Shown: positions 1-9,395, numbered from the stretch's first letter. The stretch: DNA of 64,000 nt from Aurantibacter_A sp965215845 (GCA_965215845.1 CBDCEL010000004.1:1054001-1118000), one strand, 5' to 3'. Notes: generated by a model not told the origin, from the sequence alone. Numbers and translations: made by a program.

Positions 1-509
1 TCACTCCACCGCCTCCGCCGCCTCCACCGGCGCCACCAGTTTTTGAAATAGCTCCTGACGATCCGGAAATCGTAGAAACCTTCTTCGGAACTACAGAAAC
101 CAATATTGATGAACCAACTATTGAGGTACCCGATATTCCTGATGTCGAGCCAGAGCCAGACATTGAAGTACCTTTTGTGGCCCTTGAACATGTTCCGGTA
201 TTTCCAGGTTGCGAAAACGATTCAGATAAAAAGGCATGCTTTCAAAAGATGATAACTAAGCACATCAAGAAAACCCAAAGATATCCTGAAGAGGCACAAA
301 AAATCGGTGCCCAAGGTCGTGTTAATGTTATTTTCACCATTCAAAAAAATGGAGAAATTGCCAATGTGAGAATGAAAGGTCCGCATGCCAGTTTAGAGAA
401 AGAAGCCTCCCGAATTATTGGCAAACTACCTAAAATGATGCCTGGAAAGCAAAGAGGGAAACCCGTAAAAGTCTCCTTTAGTCAGCCTATTGTCTTTCGA
501 CTTCAATGA
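1..509 (+). CDS. TonB family energy transducer, C-terminal part (5' end outside window)
   Basis: The reading frame is open from position 3 and enters the window in a proline run (TPPPPPPPPAPP). An acidic, proline-containing linker follows, then a C-terminal TonB domain with the conserved YPEEAQKIGAQGRVNVIFTI stretch. TonB couples the proton-motive force at the inner membrane, through ExbB/ExbD, to TonB-dependent outer-membrane receptors. The proline run is the usual periplasm-spanning part; the N-terminal membrane anchor lies before the window. A GTG at 177 could be read as a start, but the open frame and proline linker upstream show it is internal. The gene ends at a strong bidirectional hairpin shared with hppA. 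The family is confident; which of the several TonB paralogues it is cannot be told. Confidence 0.9.
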   Translation, partial: TPPPPPPPPAPPVFEIAPDDPEIVETFFGTTETNIDEPTIEVPDIPDVEPEPDIEVPFVALEHVPVFPGCENDSDKKACFQKMITKHIKKTQRYPEEAQKIGAQGRVNVIFTIQKNGEIANVRMKGPHASLEKEASRIIGKLPKMMPGKQRGKPVKVSFSQPIVFRLQ

Positions 510-521
510 ATCAATAAACAA

Positions 522-551
522 AAAGGGGCAAATCTCGCGATTTGCCCCTTT
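522..551. terminator. Bidirectional terminator between tonB and hppA
   Basis: A perfect 13-bp stem (522-534 with 539-551) with a TCGC tetraloop lies between the converging tonB and hppA genes. The stem begins with A's and ends with T's, so it can act on both strands. Confidence 0.85.
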
Positions 552-568
552 CCAATTGGTTCAAAAAC

Positions 569-2965
569 TTACTGTTTTTTGACATCCATTTTTTCAATGG
601 TAATTTCGGTTTCCTTTCCCTTAGATTGGATGGTAACGTTTTCGAATTCCTTCAATTGTGACTCAACTTCAGCTTGGGTTCCTTTGAACACCTTTTCTTC
701 GGTCACTTTTTCTCCGTTGACGACAGTGGTGTATTCTACAACTGCTTCGGCCAAATCAGCATTTTCACCGCTCATTTCAATTCGTATCTCCTTTCTCGTC
801 TCTTCACCGGCCATTCCACTAGCGTTCAAAGCGATGCTCGGTGCGATAACCAAGGCGACTACCGACATCAGTTTCAACAATATGTTCAATGAAGGACCTG
901 AGGTATCCTTAAAAGGATCACCTACGGTATCACCGACTACAGCCGCTTTGTGTGCGTCTGTACCCTTTCTGCCTTGCTCTTCTATCATTTTCTTGGCGTT
1001 GTCCCAAGCGCCTCCTGCATTCGATTGAAAAATGGCCATTAGGACACCAGCTGTCGTAACTCCGGCCAAAAGCCCTCCCAGCATTTCCGCTCCACCGATA
1101 AATCCAACGGCCACGGGTACTACGATTGCCAAAACCCCGGGCAATACCATTTCCTTGATGGAAGCGGTAGTCGAAATTGCCACACATTTGTCATATTCTG
1201 CGACGCCATCGGCCTTGTCGAAAACGGCACGTTGATCTGCAGTTGCCTTTGACATATCTGAATCAACGGCCCTCATAACTTCCAAAGCATCCTTTAATTG
1301 AGGAATATCCCTGAACTGTCTGCGAACCTCCTCGATCATTGCCATTGCCGCGCGACCTACAGCGTTCATCGAAAGTGCCGAGAACACAAATGGAAGCATT
1401 CCACCAACCAGTAAACCTGCCATCACGGTCGGTTTGGATACATCAATTGCAGTTACATTCGCTGTTTGCATAAAGGCAGCAAAAAGTGCCAGTGCCGTAA
1501 GTGCCGCCGAAGCTATCGCAAAACCTTTACCGATCGCGGCGGTAGTGTTTCCTACCGCGTCCAATTTATCGGTACGCTCGCGAACTTCACTTGGCAATTC
1601 AGCCATTTCGGCAATACCTCCTGCATTATCCGAAATTGGCCCATAAGCATCTACCGCCAATTGAATTCCCGTGTTGGCCAACATTCCTACCGCGGCGATC
1701 GCAATTCCGTACAATCCCGCAAAATAGTGTGAAACCAATATAGCGGCAGCAATAAACAATATGGGGAACATGGTCGACATCATTCCGACCCCTAGGCCCG
1801 CGATAATATTGGTAGCAGAACCTGTTTCTGACTGTCTCACAATACCTGTAACAGGCTTGGTACCAGTTCCTGTATAATATTCGGTAATCTTACCGACCGC
1901 TAGACCTGCAATCAGCCCTGCCAAAACGGCCCAAAAAACGCCGATTGACGTGTATTCTGCTCCTCCGAAAGTCCAACTTTCGGGTAACATATTTGTTATA
2001 ATCAAGAAAGACGCGACAAGCATCAGACCAGCGGAACCAAACTCACCGATGTTCAATGCCGTATGAGGATTACCGCCATCCTTGACCCTCACGAAGAAGG
2101 TTCCAATGATAGACATGATAATTCCGACTGCGGCCAATACCAACGGCAGATAAACTGCTCCCAGTCCGTCGAAAGCTCCCGCAAAAGCCGGAATCTGGGT
2201 AAACGCGGCTCCCAAGACCATGGTTCCGATAATCGAGCCTACGTAAGACTCGAAGAGGTCGGCGCCCATTCCGGCAACATCTCCAACGTTATCTCCAACA
2301 TTATCGGCAATCGTGGCAGGGTTCAAAGGATGATCTTCTGGAATACCCGCTTCGACCTTACCCACCAAATCGGCACCGACATCGGCCGCCTTGGTGTAAA
2401 TACCCCCTCCTACACGCGCAAATAGCGCAATGGAAGAAGCTCCCAAAGAAAAACCTGAAAGCACGTTCAAGACTTCCCCGATTTCCCATCCTTGACCGCT
2501 ATAGAACATAAAAAGGGCGCTTAGGCCCAAAACTCCGAGTCCCACTACGCCAAGACCCATTACCGAGCCGCCGGCAAAGGCGACTTCAAGTGCCTTGCCC
2601 AAAGAAGTACGGGCGGCATGCGTTGTTCTTACATTGGCTTTGGTCGCAACTCGCATGCCGATAAATCCTGCAAGGGCAGAACAAATCGCACCAACAATGA
2701 ATGATACAGCCACCATTCCGTTCGAACCTTCCTCACTACTTCCTTTGAAATAAAGAAGAACAGCGACCGCCGCCACGAAAATCGCCAGGATTTTATATTC
2801 GGCCTTTAAAAAGGACATCGCGCCATCGGCGATATTTTTGGCGATCCGGGCCATTTTGTCGTCTCCCACTTCTTGTTTGGAGACCCACATATTCTTAATG
2901 AAAACGAACAACAGGGCCAAAACCCCAAATGCTGGTAAGAACTTCACGATTAAATCCATGTTCAA
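569..2965 (-). CDS. hppA: Membrane-bound ion-translocating pyrophosphatase, K+-dependent type
   Basis: This inner-membrane enzyme hydrolyses pyrophosphate and pumps H+ or Na+ outward. At 798 aa it has the family's many membrane segments and its pyrophosphate-binding motifs: DVGADLVGK at 195-203 and the following aspartate-rich DNVGDNVGD near 221-229. GNTTAA at 472-477 carries alanine where K+-independent enzymes carry lysine, so a K+-dependent enzyme is expected. Whether it pumps sodium or protons cannot be settled by eye. The last 85 residues (from about 714) follow the final membrane segment and form a charged, soluble tail, which should lie in the periplasm because M-PPases have both ends outside. 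Soluble pyrophosphatase ppa is immediately upstream on the same strand. Codon 3 is an alternative ATG. Confidence 0.96.
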   Translation of the reverse strand: MNMDLIVKFLPAFGVLALLFVFIKNMWVSKQEVGDDKMARIAKNIADGAMSFLKAEYKILAIFVAAVAVLLYFKGSSEEGSNGMVAVSFIVGAICSALAGFIGMRVATKANVRTTHAARTSLGKALEVAFAGGSVMGLGVVGLGVLGLSALFMFYSGQGWEIGEVLNVLSGFSLGASSIALFARVGGGIYTKAADVGADLVGKVEAGIPEDHPLNPATIADNVGDNVGDVAGMGADLFESYVGSIIGTMVLGAAFTQIPAFAGAFDGLGAVYLPLVLAAVGIIMSIIGTFFVRVKDGGNPHTALNIGEFGSAGLMLVASFLIITNMLPESWTFGGAEYTSIGVFWAVLAGLIAGLAVGKITEYYTGTGTKPVTGIVRQSETGSATNIIAGLGVGMMSTMFPILFIAAAILVSHYFAGLYGIAIAAVGMLANTGIQLAVDAYGPISDNAGGIAEMAELPSEVRERTDKLDAVGNTTAAIGKGFAIASAALTALALFAAFMQTANVTAIDVSKPTVMAGLLVGGMLPFVFSALSMNAVGRAAMAMIEEVRRQFRDIPQLKDALEVMRAVDSDMSKATADQRAVFDKADGVAEYDKCVAISTTASIKEMVLPGVLAIVVPVAVGFIGGAEMLGGLLAGVTTAGVLMAIFQSNAGGAWDNAKKMIEEQGRKGTDAHKAAVVGDTVGDPFKDTSGPSLNILLKLMSVVALVIAPSIALNASGMAGEETRKEIRIEMSGENADLAEAVVEYTTVVNGEKVTEEKVFKGTQAEVESQLKEFENVTIQSKGKETEITIEKMDVKKQ

Positions 2966-2993
2966 TTAGTTGTTTAGTAGTTAAAAACGGGGG

Positions 2994-3020
2994 CAAAAGT
3001 AATAAAACCATTCAGAACAA
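2994..3020 (-). promoter_or_regulatory. Putative hppA promoter
   Basis: On the minus strand TTG (3020-3018), a 16-nt spacer and TACTTTTG (3001-2994) fit the Bacteroidota TTG/TAnnTTTG pattern, with the spacer one base short of the usual range. Transcription would start about 20 nt before the hppA ATG. The TTG belongs to the T-tract of the ppa terminator. Confidence 0.5.
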
Positions 3021-3023
3021 AAA

Positions 3024-3052
3024 AGCCATCTCGCTTAATAATATAGATGGCT
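3024..3052 (-). terminator. Intrinsic terminator of ppa
   Basis: An 8-bp stem (AGCCATCT at 3024-3031, AGATGGCT at 3045-3052) is followed on the minus strand by six T's. It lies 20 bp past the ppa stop codon and directly before the hppA promoter. Confidence 0.8.
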
Positions 3053-3073
3053 CAAAATCTGAAATACAGGCCT

Positions 3074-3601
3074 TTAAATAATGAAGGTACGCTTCTTTTT
3101 ATGGTCGCTCTCCTCGTATCTTTTTACACATTGATGATAAATCCTGGTGGCTTCTTCCGCATTGCCCCATCCACCTGTATCAACCTTTTTCTCTTCAAGA
3201 TCTTTGTACACCTGAAAAAAATGTTCGATCTCTTTCAAACGATGTGGATTTAAGTCGCTTATATCATCGCGCTTACCCCAAACCGGGTCTGAAACCGGTA
3301 CACAGATAATCTTTTCATCCGGACCCTTTTCGTCGGTCATATGAAACACGCCAATGGGCTTGACCTCCATTACGACCATCGGATATGTCGGTTCAATACC
3401 CAGGACCAAAACATCCAAGGGATCCTCATCCAATGCCAAGGTTTCAGGAACAAAACCATAGTCGCCTGGGTACATCATGGAAGAGAACAAGGTTCTATCA
3501 AAGCGTATCTTATGCAAAGTGAAATCGTATTCATACTTGTTGCGACTTCCTTTCGGGATTTCAATCAACACATCAAAGGTTACGGGTTTTTTCGAGCTCA
3601 T
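3074..3601 (-). CDS. ppa: Soluble inorganic pyrophosphatase, family I
   Basis: This cytoplasmic Mg2+-dependent enzyme splits the pyrophosphate released by biosynthesis into two phosphates. The 175-aa length matches bacterial family I. Visible signatures are EIPKGSRNKYEYD near the N-terminus, GDYGFVPET near 46-54 and the metal-binding DEDPLD at 58-63. It lies upstream of hppA on the same strand but has its own terminator, so the two pyrophosphatases look like neighbours with separate transcripts: one wastes the energy of PPi as heat, the other conserves it as an ion gradient. The ATG is followed by MSSKKPVTFD, a normal short N-terminus. Confidence 0.96.
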   Translation of the reverse strand: MSSKKPVTFDVLIEIPKGSRNKYEYDFTLHKIRFDRTLFSSMMYPGDYGFVPETLALDEDPLDVLVLGIEPTYPMVVMEVKPIGVFHMTDEKGPDEKIICVPVSDPVWGKRDDISDLNPHRLKEIEHFFQVYKDLEEKKVDTGGWGNAEEATRIYHQCVKRYEESDHKKKRTFII

Positions 3602-3620
3602 GGGTTTTTCTTGAGAATGG

Positions 3621-3628
3621 CAAAGCTA
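3621..3628 (-). promoter_or_regulatory. Putative ppa -7 element
   Basis: TAGCTTTG on the minus strand is a perfect match to TAnnTTTG about 20 nt before the ppa ATG. The nearest TTTG upstream is 25 nt away, outside the usual spacing, so only the -7 part is supported. Confidence 0.35.
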
Positions 3629-3713
3629 TTAAAATGAATTTTCAATAGATCATCAAACGGTAAGTTTTAAAAAAGATTGCCACCCAAACCGAAACGAAAA
3701 CAGGTATTATAAT

Positions 3714-6215
3714 TTAAAAATTGAACCCAAAGGTACCGGTGACAGCGAAAGGTCGCGCATCGGGGTTGTCTAAATAATTGCCTCGGAAGTTAAAATCGAT
3801 CCTAAAAATTTTGAAAATGTTTCCAATGCCAAAAGAGTATTCATAATATATTCTTTCGGAAGGAGCGCGCAATGGCGTGGTAATAGATGCAGGGGCACTT
3901 AGTGCTATGTTCTCATCCGAAAGCTCTCCCCAAACACCACGAAGCCCAACAATTTCCCTCAAGTTCAATTTTCTTAGAAATGGAACCCTTGAAAACAAAC
4001 GGCCATTAAAATTATGTTCCAAGTGAACCGAAGCATAGGTATCGGTGACGAATTCGTAGAAATCAAGGTTCGGAAAAGTGCCATAATTCGAGAAGAAGGT
4101 CTGGTTGCCCGGCACTACACTTAGAAGCCCCAAGGGAACCTCACCGAACGTTTTACCTACTTCGATTGTGCTGAACAATCTACCGAAGCCACCTACTTGC
4201 CAAGGCTGGCTATACGAAAATTGCAGTTTGTTGTAGTTGAAATCGCTTCCCCATAATCCGTCGATACCTTTGGTATACTTCAATAGGAGTGTACTGTAAT
4301 TGTCGTTTATGTCTCTTCTTTCCACACCATAACCAATGGTCTTTTTTCCCGGGGTATAAATCAAAAGGGTCTGAAAATCGAATTGCCTGATTTCAGATGA
4401 AAGTCCGGTAGGGGAATCCGAATCCAAATAATCAAGGCTAAAATCTTGTGGAAGCGCCGAACTCAATGTTCTGAAAGTTCCACCCACTCCGATACGCAAA
4501 TTGGTCACCGGTTCCATTTCGACGCCAAAGGCACTCAAATTAATTTTGGTCAGGCGATTATTCGCCCCGACCGTCAACAAGGACGATGAGGCTATGCTCC
4601 TCCCCAAAACATCATTGGTGGCAGTAAGGCTGACCCCCAATTGTTCGATATCACGTCGGTTGCCCCCAGAAAGGATAAGCCTGTTTTTTTTATCCAACAA
4701 AAATTTGCCAGAAATACCGTGCTTGAATTTCTGATCGGCAAATCCGTAGGCCATGTACCCTTCCAATCGCCATGGGTCATTTTCTCCAAAATAGGTTCTG
4801 AGACCGGCGCGTACCCTTGCCCCTTCAGCGTCATTGTATCCGAGTACATCATAGACCGAGCCGACGTCAAGATCCCATTTGTCTATTTCAACATAGCCAG
4901 ACCCAAGAATACTGACCAAATTGTAATACGATTTGAACTTGGGAACCGTTTTCAAAGTATCCAGCAACTTGTAAATGCCCGTCTCATCTTTATTCAAGTC
5001 TTCCAATCGGTTCTTCTCCCAGAATTCATCTCCCCGAACGATAGCTGCAGGATCAAACGGGTTCTTTTCAGCCTTGTAGAATTCCTTTGGTTTTTCAATG
5101 TCAAACTCGTAGTTGTCATAGACTGTTGTGCGCTTACCATAAACACCACGTGATTTTTCCTTTTTCTGAAAACTGAAATCACTGAGCATGTAATCCCGTT
5201 TTAAAAGAAAGATAGAATCATTGACCACATCGAATTCCTGTTCGATATAAATTTCCTTGACCCAATTGATATTGGCGCTTTTGGTAACCTCTAGGTTAAT
5301 GTTTTTGATGGCATAGGTAGAATCATTGACCCAGAAATCCCCTTTAAACGTCAGTTCGTTCTTCCTGCGTGGGTAATAAACAATGTTGTAGCACCACTTG
5401 TTATCGATGAATGCGCTATCCCTTAAGGCATAATTATAGGTGTCTACCCCAGTACGGGAAAGTGGGCTGGTAAAACTCTTGTCAAAGAATTTTAGATAGT
5501 TGTCATAGATATCATAATCTTGGTAAAGATCCGCTACAAAACCTATAATCGCTTGATTGTTATCGAAACCGGAATTCTTGTTTCCAAGAATTTTCTCTTT
5601 TTCGGTCTTCAAAAGGTTATCGCCATTAACCCTAGAAAAAGTCTCGTTCAAGAAGATGGGCAAATAGGTTTTTCCCGTGATACGGGAAGTATCAAGGTCA
5701 TCAAATACAAATTCGAGCCCTTTGAAGATTTTGCGCTTCATCAAAGCGCTATCTATGGTATTCAGGTCAAACTCGATTTTTTCATATTTATCAAAAGCGT
5801 ATTGTTTGAATTTTCGAACCCCGTTTTCCCTTTTCTTTGCCCATATTTTTTTGAGGATTTCGACCGCCGGATTATTTTTTTTTGACTGCTTGCCTGAAAT
5901 CAAGACCACCTCATCAAGCTTCTCCGTAGACTCTTGCAACTTGATTTCCATATTGTAATTGACTTTCTGAGCGAGTGATATTTCTTGTGTCTCAAAGCCT
6001 ATAAAAGAGACGATGAGCGTTTTGTAAGTGGCATCCGATTCCATATAAAACAGACCGTTGTCGTTGGTTATGGTACCTTCGGTGGAATTTTTGAAAAGTA
6101 CATTGGCAAATGCTACGGGTGAACCCGAATCATCTACCACCATACCCCCGACCTTTGTCTGTGAAAAGGCAAGAAAAGAAAAGAGAAAGAGAATGGGGAA
6201 TAAAATTTTTCGCAT
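3714..6215 (-). CDS. DUF5686 / carboxypeptidase-like regulatory domain outer-membrane protein
   Basis: This 833-aa protein starts with a signal peptide (MRKILFPILFLFSFLAFSQ) and continues with a CarboxypepD_reg-like beta-sandwich of about 80 residues, recognisable from SGSPVAFANVLFKNS and the later IVSFIGFETQEISL. The rest matches the DUF5686 type: long alternating beta-strand sequence rich in aromatic residues, ending VTGTFGFNF with a terminal phenylalanine, as expected for an outer-membrane barrel. The architecture resembles TonB-dependent receptors, but no plug domain is evident. The function of DUF5686 is not established; a role in envelope biogenesis or uptake is inference. It appears monocistronic, with pdhB upstream on the same strand. 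Confidence 0.85.
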   Translation of the reverse strand: MRKILFPILFLFSFLAFSQTKVGGMVVDDSGSPVAFANVLFKNSTEGTITNDNGLFYMESDATYKTLIVSFIGFETQEISLAQKVNYNMEIKLQESTEKLDEVVLISGKQSKKNNPAVEILKKIWAKKRENGVRKFKQYAFDKYEKIEFDLNTIDSALMKRKIFKGLEFVFDDLDTSRITGKTYLPIFLNETFSRVNGDNLLKTEKEKILGNKNSGFDNNQAIIGFVADLYQDYDIYDNYLKFFDKSFTSPLSRTGVDTYNYALRDSAFIDNKWCYNIVYYPRRKNELTFKGDFWVNDSTYAIKNINLEVTKSANINWVKEIYIEQEFDVVNDSIFLLKRDYMLSDFSFQKKEKSRGVYGKRTTVYDNYEFDIEKPKEFYKAEKNPFDPAAIVRGDEFWEKNRLEDLNKDETGIYKLLDTLKTVPKFKSYYNLVSILGSGYVEIDKWDLDVGSVYDVLGYNDAEGARVRAGLRTYFGENDPWRLEGYMAYGFADQKFKHGISGKFLLDKKNRLILSGGNRRDIEQLGVSLTATNDVLGRSIASSSLLTVGANNRLTKINLSAFGVEMEPVTNLRIGVGGTFRTLSSALPQDFSLDYLDSDSPTGLSSEIRQFDFQTLLIYTPGKKTIGYGVERRDINDNYSTLLLKYTKGIDGLWGSDFNYNKLQFSYSQPWQVGGFGRLFSTIEVGKTFGEVPLGLLSVVPGNQTFFSNYGTFPNLDFYEFVTDTYASVHLEHNFNGRLFSRVPFLRKLNLREIVGLRGVWGELSDENIALSAPASITTPLRAPSERIYYEYSFGIGNIFKIFRIDFNFRGNYLDNPDARPFAVTGTFGFNF

Positions 6216-6320
6216 GTGAGTGGCTGTTCTCGAAGCTATTTAATCAAATAACGTACCAATAAAAAGCTTCGCCAACTTTTCTGTCAACGAAGCAAATGTA
6301 CCCTTACAATTTTGTTTGCC

Positions 6321-7298
6321 TTATTTATATAACACTTTTTTAACGGCCTTGATCACATCTGTATAATTGGGCAACCATTCTTCCAAGAGCACTGGGGAAT
6401 AAGGTGCAGGTGTGTCTGCCGTATTTATTTTTTGAATCGGTGCATCGAGATAATCAAAGGCATTTGCCTGAATATGATATGTTATTTCCGTAGCGACATT
6501 GCCAAAGGGCCATGCCTCTTCCAAGACAACCAGACGGTTGGTCTTCTTCACTGAATTTACCACGGTGTCGTAATCCAATGGTTTCACTGTGCGTAAATCG
6601 ATGATTTCGCAGCTGACACCTTCCTTTTCCAATTCATCGGCGGCTTTGTAGGCTTCTTTGATAATCTTTCCGAAAGACACTATGGTAACATCAGAACCCT
6701 CCCTTTTGATATCGGCCACCCCCAACGGAATGGTATACTCATCTTCGGGCACCTCACCTTTATCACCGTACATTTGTTCAGATTCCATAAAAATGACAGG
6801 GTCGTCATCACGAATCGATGATTTCAAAAGACCCTTTGCATCGGCTGGATTTGAAGGAACCACAACCTTGAGACCTGGACAATTCGCGAACCAACTTTCA
6901 AAGGCCTGTGAGTGGGTAGCCGCCAATTGACCTGCCGAAGCGGTCGGCCCACGGAAAACAATCGGACAAGGAAATTGGCCTCCTGACATTTGCCGAATTT
7001 TTGCGGCATTATTGATTATTTGATCAATTCCCACCAGGGAGAAATTGAATGTCATAAATTCGATAATCGGCCGATTGCCGGTCATTGTCGATCCTACCCC
7101 GACACCCGCAAAACCCAGTTCGGAAATCGGCGTATCGATGACCCTATCAGGTCCGAATTCGTCAAGCATTCCCTTAGAAGCCTTGTAGGCCCCATTGTAT
7201 TCGGCCACCTCCTCACCCATAAGGTATATGCTTTCATCTCGGCGCATCTCCTCAGACATCGCTTCTGCAATGGCCTGTCTAAATTGTAGTGTCTTCAT
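6321..7298 (-). CDS. pdhB: Pyruvate dehydrogenase E1 component, beta subunit
   Basis: Together with the E1 alpha subunit it decarboxylates pyruvate using thiamine diphosphate and passes the acetyl group to lipoyl-E2. The 325-aa sequence has the E1-beta transketolase-like half (GEEVAEYNGAYKASKGM, then DTPISELGFAGVGVGS) and the C-terminal transketolase domain (LRTVKPLDYDTVV, VLEEAWPFGNVATEI). No pdhA or pdhC lies beside it: they are near 42.5-45.2 kb on the same strand, about 35 kb away. A split pdhB is a known arrangement in flavobacteria, so this looks like organisation rather than loss. TATTTTTG on the minus strand at 7347-7340 is a possible -7 element. Confidence 0.94.
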   Translation of the reverse strand: MKTLQFRQAIAEAMSEEMRRDESIYLMGEEVAEYNGAYKASKGMLDEFGPDRVIDTPISELGFAGVGVGSTMTGNRPIIEFMTFNFSLVGIDQIINNAAKIRQMSGGQFPCPIVFRGPTASAGQLAATHSQAFESWFANCPGLKVVVPSNPADAKGLLKSSIRDDDPVIFMESEQMYGDKGEVPEDEYTIPLGVADIKREGSDVTIVSFGKIIKEAYKAADELEKEGVSCEIIDLRTVKPLDYDTVVNSVKKTNRLVVLEEAWPFGNVATEITYHIQANAFDYLDAPIQKINTADTPAPYSPVLLEEWLPNYTDVIKAVKKVLYK

Positions 7299-7481
7299 AT
7301 ATAGTGTATGTCAGAATTGCAATTACTGCAAAGCGGAAACAAAAATAGCAAAATATCATCCAGAAAATCGCCGAACGTGCTCAAAAATCAAATCAAATTT
7401 TTATTATGCACGCATAGTAATTTTCGTTTTTAATACCTATCTTCGCAACGATATTTCGAGACCTTAAAATAAAAATCGTTT

Positions 7482-8222
7482 ATGAAAATATTAGTCTGTA
7501 TCAGCAATGTACCCGATACTACGTCGAAAATAAATTTTACGGATGGAGATACAAAATTCGACACCAACGGGGTGCAATTTGTTATCAATCCGAACGATGA
7601 ATTCGGGCTGACCCGAGCCATGTGGTTCAAAGAAAAACAACAGGCGGTGGTTCATGTGGCGACCGTTGGTGAGGCTTCTGTCGAATCTACCATGCGTAAG
7701 GCTCTTGCCATAGGTGCTGACGAGGCAATTCGTATCAATGCCGTACCTTCTGATGGTTATTTTGTGGCACGGCAATTGGCCGAAGTGGTCAAAAATGGTG
7801 GATATGACCTCGTCATTGGCGGTCGCGAATCCATCGATTACAATGGTGGAATGGTTCCCGGCATTATGGCCAGCCTTCTAGACATGAATTTTGTCAATAC
7901 CTGTATCGGTTTGGAGATTGACGGTAACAACGTCACAGCGGTTCGTGAAATAGACGGTGGAAAAGAGAAATTGAGTACGACTCTGCCACTTGTCGTTGGC
8001 GGACAAAAAGGATTGGTAGCTGAAAGTGACCTTCGAATTCCGAACATGAGAGGTATCATGCAGGCCAGACAAAAAACCTTATCGGTTGTTGAGCCCGTTG
8101 AAACAACTAAGGCTACAGAAGACATCAAGTTCGAAAAACCGGCTCCCAAGGGTGCCGTAAAATTGGTCGATAACGTTGACGATTTGGTCAACCTATTACA
8201 TAGTGAGGCAAAAGTCATTTAA
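7482..8222 (+). CDS. etfB: Electron transfer flavoprotein, beta subunit
   Basis: EtfB forms a heterodimer with EtfA that carries electrons from acyl-CoA dehydrogenases to the quinone pool. The 246-aa sequence has the family's start (MKILVCISNVPDTTSKI), the ADEAIRI segment near residue 85, the GGRESIDYNGGMVPG adenine-nucleotide loop near 105-120 and the LPLVVGGQKG stretch before the C-terminal arm that wraps around EtfA. It is followed by etfA 117 bp downstream. A TATCTTCG at 7438-7445 is a possible -7 element, but no good TTG accompanies it. Confidence 0.95.
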   Translation: MKILVCISNVPDTTSKINFTDGDTKFDTNGVQFVINPNDEFGLTRAMWFKEKQQAVVHVATVGEASVESTMRKALAIGADEAIRINAVPSDGYFVARQLAEVVKNGGYDLVIGGRESIDYNGGMVPGIMASLLDMNFVNTCIGLEIDGNNVTAVREIDGGKEKLSTTLPLVVGGQKGLVAESDLRIPNMRGIMQARQKTLSVVEPVETTKATEDIKFEKPAPKGAVKLVDNVDDLVNLLHSEAKVI

Positions 8223-8339
8223 TAATTACAAATTCCTAATCCAGTGAATTGGAATCTAGCGCTTAGGTTTTGGAATCGCACATAAGGTATATTACGACCA
8301 AAAAGGTCTAAGCTGGAATAAAAACTTAATTTGAAAAGA

Positions 8340-9308
8340 ATGTCAGTACTAGTATATACAGAATCAGAAAACGGAACGCTGAAAAAGAACGCTTTCGAAG
8401 TAGCCTCATATGCCCATGCCGTTGCGACCCAAATAGGAGAATCCGTCACCGCTGTTTGCTTCAATTGTTCAGAAGGTGACAAATTGGGAAACAATGGCGT
8501 TTCAAAAGTCTTGAACGTTTCCGATGATAAGCTAAAGAACTTCAATGCCAAGGCATACGCGCACACACTTGTCGAAGCGGCCAAAAAAGAAGACGCCAAG
8601 GCAATCATCATCAGTTCGAGTACGGACTCGAAATTTTTGGCACCTATTGTAGCGGCAAAATTAAAGGCAGGTTATGTGCCCAATGTAGTTGCCGTACCTG
8701 AAGGAACGGATCCTTTTGTTGTTAAACGTACCGCTTTTAGCAACAAGGGGTTTGCCCACACAAAAATTACCACCGATATAAAAATTGTAGGTGTATCGAA
8801 CAATGCCTATGGGGTTCATGAAAACAGCACGAGTGCCAATATTGAAGATTTTAGTCCATCGTTGAGCGAGGCCGATTTCAACATGAAGTCGGTAGAAATC
8901 GATAAAGCTGCTGGCAAGGTTACAATTGCCGATGCCGATATTGTCGTTTCAGGAGGAAGAGGATTGAAAGGACCTGAAAATTGGGGCATGATCGAAGAGT
9001 TGGCCGAAGTTTTAGGAGCAGCCACGGCTTGCTCGAAACCTGTATCCGATATGGGGTGGAGACCTCATGGGGAACATGTTGGACAAACGGGAAAACCCGT
9101 TGCCAGTAATTTGTATATAGCAATCGGTATCTCTGGCGCCATTCAACATTTGGCAGGTGTCAGTGCATCAAAGGTAAAAGTGGTCATCAATACCGATGAG
9201 GAAGCTCCCTTTTTCAAGGCGGCCGACTACGGAATCGTCGGCGATGCCTTCGAAGTCGTACCTCAACTCGTCGAAAAATTAAAGGAGTTTAAGGCCCAAA
9301 ACGCCTAA
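8340..9308 (+). CDS. etfA: Electron transfer flavoprotein, alpha subunit
   Basis: This is the FAD-binding partner of EtfB. The C-terminal half carries the FAD domain: SGGRGLKGPENWGM, then GWRPHGEHVGQTGKPV, AIGISGAIQHLAGV and VVINTDEEAPFF. The frame is open from a TTG at 8331, but the ATG at 8340 gives the expected N-terminus (MSVLVYTESENG) and 322 aa, so I use it. It forms an operon with etfB, closed by the hairpin at 9336-9379. In these aerobes it probably serves fatty-acid and branched-chain amino-acid oxidation. Confidence 0.95.
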   Translation: MSVLVYTESENGTLKKNAFEVASYAHAVATQIGESVTAVCFNCSEGDKLGNNGVSKVLNVSDDKLKNFNAKAYAHTLVEAAKKEDAKAIIISSSTDSKFLAPIVAAKLKAGYVPNVVAVPEGTDPFVVKRTAFSNKGFAHTKITTDIKIVGVSNNAYGVHENSTSANIEDFSPSLSEADFNMKSVEIDKAAGKVTIADADIVVSGGRGLKGPENWGMIEELAEVLGAATACSKPVSDMGWRPHGEHVGQTGKPVASNLYIAIGISGAIQHLAGVSASKVKVVINTDEEAPFFKAADYGIVGDAFEVVPQLVEKLKEFKAQNA

Positions 9309-9335
9309 ATTTTGTTAATTTGCCGCCATAAGAGG

Positions 9336-9379
9336 GCTGTTTAAATAGATGGTACGCCCAATGTTTAAACAGCTTTTTT
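9336..9379 (+). terminator. Intrinsic terminator of etfBA
   Basis: A perfect 10-bp stem (GCTGTTTAAA at 9336-9345 with TTTAAACAGC at 9364-9373) is followed by six T's at 9374-9379. Confidence 0.85.
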
Positions 9380-9395
9380 ATATTTTGAAAAACTT

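Noticed and set aside
177..509. GTG start at 177 as the beginning of the tonB gene
   Set aside because: The frame is open and encodes the typical proline-rich linker upstream, so the gene begins before the window.
579..1028. 149-aa ORF opposite hppA
   Set aside because: Antisense shadow of a strongly conserved gene; no start context or family match.
4641..5153. 170-aa ORF on the plus strand
   Set aside because: It lies inside and opposite the DUF5686 gene, has no recognisable domain, and its composition reflects the antisense of beta-strand coding sequence.
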